From the NCBI RefSeq assembly GCF_011752935.1, contig NZ_VWWO01000001.1, forward strand, positions 1,922,001 to 1,986,000: a stretch of DNA of 64,000 nucleotides, given 5' to 3'. The notes beneath the pieces are model-generated. The model did not search any database and was not told the origin of the DNA. It saw only the letters and a program-made list of their open reading frames with translations. Below are positions 62,521-64,000 of this stretch, piece by piece. This DNA is from Chitinophaga sp. Cy-1792. GTDB taxonomy: Bacteria > Bacteroidota > Bacteroidia > Chitinophagales > Chitinophagaceae. Positions within the stretch are counted from its first letter, which is position 1, and every line of letters begins with the position of its first letter. The position numbers and the translations under genes were made by a program.

Positions 62521-63285
62521 ATGAACGAGATAAAAGCCATTATCGTTGATGATGAGCAACATTGCGTTGATGCCCTGCATACAATGCTGTTAAAAAAATG
62601 CCCCGGAGTAAATGTAGTAGGTTGTGTAAATAGCGTGAAAGAGGCCAAAATACTGATCGATGAGTTGCAGCCGGACCTGGTGTTCCTGGATGTGGAAATG
62701 CCACATCAAAACGGTTTTGAACTGCTTCGCCTGTTCGAGAAAATTACCTTCGACGTGATCTTTACAACGGCCTATGAACAATATGCACTGAAGGCAATCA
62801 AATTCAATGCGCTCGATTACCTGCTGAAACCTTTCTCCGTACAGGAACTCCAGGAGTCCCTCGACAAATTCAGGGAAAAGCAACAGAACAGAACCAAAGA
62901 AGTAAGCACCTCGCCGCTGGAAGTATTCCTGCAAAACATGAAAACTTTGCAGCAAACGCACCGCAAGATCGCATTGCCCACCATCAATGGCCTGGTGTTT
63001 ATGCCTGTGCAAAACATCGTCCGCTGCGAATCTACCGGCAACTATACCAAAATCTTCTTCACAGATAAAAAGAACCTCATGGTATCCCGCCCCCTGAAAG
63101 AATTTGAAGAGTTGCTCACCGACGTCGATTTCTTCAGGGTCCATAACTCTCACCTGATCAATCTGCAGCAAATGCAGTCATATATCCAGGGAGAAGGCGG
63201 CTTCGCTCTCATGAGCGATGGCACTCAAGTCGAAGTTTCCAGAAGAAGAAAAGCTGAGTTTCTGAAAAAAGCAATGCAGTTTTAG
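62521..63285 (+). CDS. LytTR-family response regulator
   Basis: A 254-residue protein: receiver domain (IIVDDEQHCVDAL, phospho-Asp57 in FLDVEMPHQNG, Lys in DYLLKPFSV) and C-terminal LytTR domain (about 150-254; IALPTINGLVFMPVQNIVRCE, FFRVHNSHLINLQQM, VEVSRRRKAEFL). Cognate regulator of the TPR-kinase. Targets unknown; the adjacent glycan locus is the obvious candidate. Confidence 0.93.
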   Translation: MNEIKAIIVDDEQHCVDALHTMLLKKCPGVNVVGCVNSVKEAKILIDELQPDLVFLDVEMPHQNGFELLRLFEKITFDVIFTTAYEQYALKAIKFNALDYLLKPFSVQELQESLDKFREKQQNRTKEVSTSPLEVFLQNMKTLQQTHRKIALPTINGLVFMPVQNIVRCESTGNYTKIFFTDKKNLMVSRPLKEFEELLTDVDFFRVHNSHLINLQQMQSYIQGEGGFALMSDGTQVEVSRRRKAEFLKKAMQF

Positions 63286-63381
63286 ACTTATCAGCCTCCT
63301 AATCAGTGAAAAACAATCTCTCCGATTTTGGACGTTTTTATACCACTTATGTCAAATTAGCTACCGGATAATAAATGTGAG

Positions 63382-63412
63382 TTGTAAGCCAGTATCCGAT
63401 CTGCTAGTTTTG
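63382..63412 (+). promoter_or_regulatory. Orphan promoter facing a terminator
   Basis: TTG (63382-63384), 20-bp spacer, TAGTTTTG (63405-63412), a full match on both elements. It points into a 100-bp stretch without a coding frame that ends at a terminator. Confidence 0.65.
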
Positions 63413-63418
63413 TGTTAC

Positions 63419-63513
63419 GATTTCAATATAACTATTATATAAAGATTTTATACTCTGCATTACCAGCGTGATTAGCCCCAAAGAAAAAAGACACCCAGGA
63501 TGGTGTCTTTTTT
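63419..63513 (+). ncRNA. Candidate small RNA of about 95 nt
   Basis: Defined by the promoter at 63382-63412 and the terminator at 63484-63513, with no supported reading frame between. The 5' part is AT-rich and weakly structured, the 3' end is the terminator hairpin, as in many trans-acting small RNAs. It lies between the LytTR gene and the convergent ispH. Confidence 0.4.
63484..63513. terminator. Bidirectional terminator upstream of the ispH stop
   Basis: AAAAAAGACACC-CAGGAT-GGTGTCTTTTTT, perfect 12-bp arms with A and T tracts. It can serve the candidate small RNA on the plus strand and ispH on the minus strand. Confidence 0.9.
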
Positions 63514-63556
63514 GTTTATAGTAATGTTAGTAAGATGTATACAGATTATTTATATT

Positions 63557-64000
63557 TTATATAGATAATTCATCTGCCTTATATTCCATCCCATAGAAAG
63601 ATAATAACCTGCGGATAACTCCTTCTACCAGTGCATCCGGACATGAAGCGCCACTTGTCAGCAAAATGGTAACGGTTTCCTGCTCAGGAAGGAAGCTGAA
63701 AGAATGCAACTCCTGCTTGTGATGGAAGTCGTAATGCTTAATGGAAGACCTGGACTCCATCTTTCCCGGTTCTGATATAAAGAAGGTAGGCAGCTTTTCT
63801 TCGCAAAGCTCTACCAGGTGTGAGGTATTGGAACTATTGTATCCGCCCACTACCACTGCCAGATCGGCTGCTTCTTCAAGCATACCGGTAACGGCGCTCT
63901 GGTTGTCGTTGGTGGCATAGCAAAGCGTATCGCGGGTATCAGCAAACCTTTCGCCGGTATTGGCTTCTGTAAGCTCGTACTTTTCAATCATCACCTGTTT
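63557..64000 (-). CDS. ispH: 4-hydroxy-3-methylbut-2-enyl diphosphate reductase, C-terminal part (cut by the window edge)
   Basis: The frame is open to the right edge, so about half of the protein (its N-terminus) is missing. The visible part has TLCYATNDNQSAV, ADLAVVVGGYNSSNTSHLVELCEE, and LLTSGASCPDALVEGVIRRL, whose cysteine is the third ligand of the iron-sulfur cluster. IspH makes IPP and DMAPP in the last step of the methylerythritol phosphate pathway. Confidence 0.93.
   Translation of the reverse strand, partial: KQVMIEKYELTEANTGERFADTRDTLCYATNDNQSAVTGMLEEAADLAVVVGGYNSSNTSHLVELCEEKLPTFFISEPGKMESRSSIKHYDFHHKQELHSFSFLPEQETVTILLTSGASCPDALVEGVIRRLLSFYGMEYKADELSI

Noticed and set aside
1..64000. 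Prophage, insertion sequence or integrative element
   Set aside because: No transposase, integrase, phage structural gene, target-site duplication or tRNA-flanking attachment repeat was seen; the duplicate tRNA-Asp loci have no direct repeat bounding an island with mobility genes.

Overview
The window looks like a chromosomal segment of a Bacteroidota bacterium, most likely family Chitinophagaceae and Chitinophaga-like. Supporting signs are two SusC/SusD pairs, type IX secretion cargo of both sorting types with a PorP/SprF partner, LytS/LytTR two-component pairs, many lipoproteins, and promoters of the Bacteroidota form TTG-N20-22-TAnnTTTG (five good examples). No phage, insertion sequence, CRISPR array or rRNA was seen. 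The genus is an inference from protein style, not from a marker search.

Layout. 1-10.8 kb: an S41 peptidase, a LytS/LytTR pair, a membrane-anchored winged-helix regulator facing a BNR-type lipoprotein across five phased TTTAC repeats, tRNA-Asp, a bestrophin/Usp-like operon, and an OmpR-type kinase/regulator pair with an exactly 11-bp-periodic five-copy repeat at the operon promoter. 11-18 kb: a type IX type-B cargo protein with PorP/SprF, a seven-haem lipoprotein cytochrome, KTSC and DUF1801 proteins, and a CsgG-like exported protein. 18-20 kb: flavohaemoprotein plus an Rrf2 regulator with three cluster-type cysteines; both promoters carry the same AAAAGA-N8-TCYTTT element. 20-30.4 kb: mostly small accessory genes (esterase, lipoproteins, HopJ-like, macro domain, RidA-like, nucleotidyltransferase, AraC regulators, epoxide hydrolase). 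30.4-37 kb: housekeeping (second identical tRNA-Asp, accA, dapA, RNase Z with a STAS protein, clpC).

37.1-39.0 kb is a 2-kb gene-free block dominated by a tandem array of 14 imperfect 82-85-bp units (two subtypes, locally arranged as 167-bp dimers), closed by two GC-rich palindromes. It precedes a run of three exported proteins (39.0-44.5 kb): two related fibre-like proteins and one with a type-A type IX sorting tail. Then cmk and a 774-bp hairpin-rich gap without a gene.

46-63.3 kb is a glycan-utilisation region: SusC/SusD pair 1, a divergent AraC regulator, SusC/SusD pair 2, a sodium:solute symporter, a GH130 phosphorylase resembling mannosylglucose phosphorylases, and a TPR-sensor LytS/LytTR pair. 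This points to beta-mannan-type oligosaccharide use, though no endo-mannanase or epimerase is in view. The right edge holds an orphan promoter-terminator unit (candidate small RNA, about 95 nt) and the C-terminal part of IspH.
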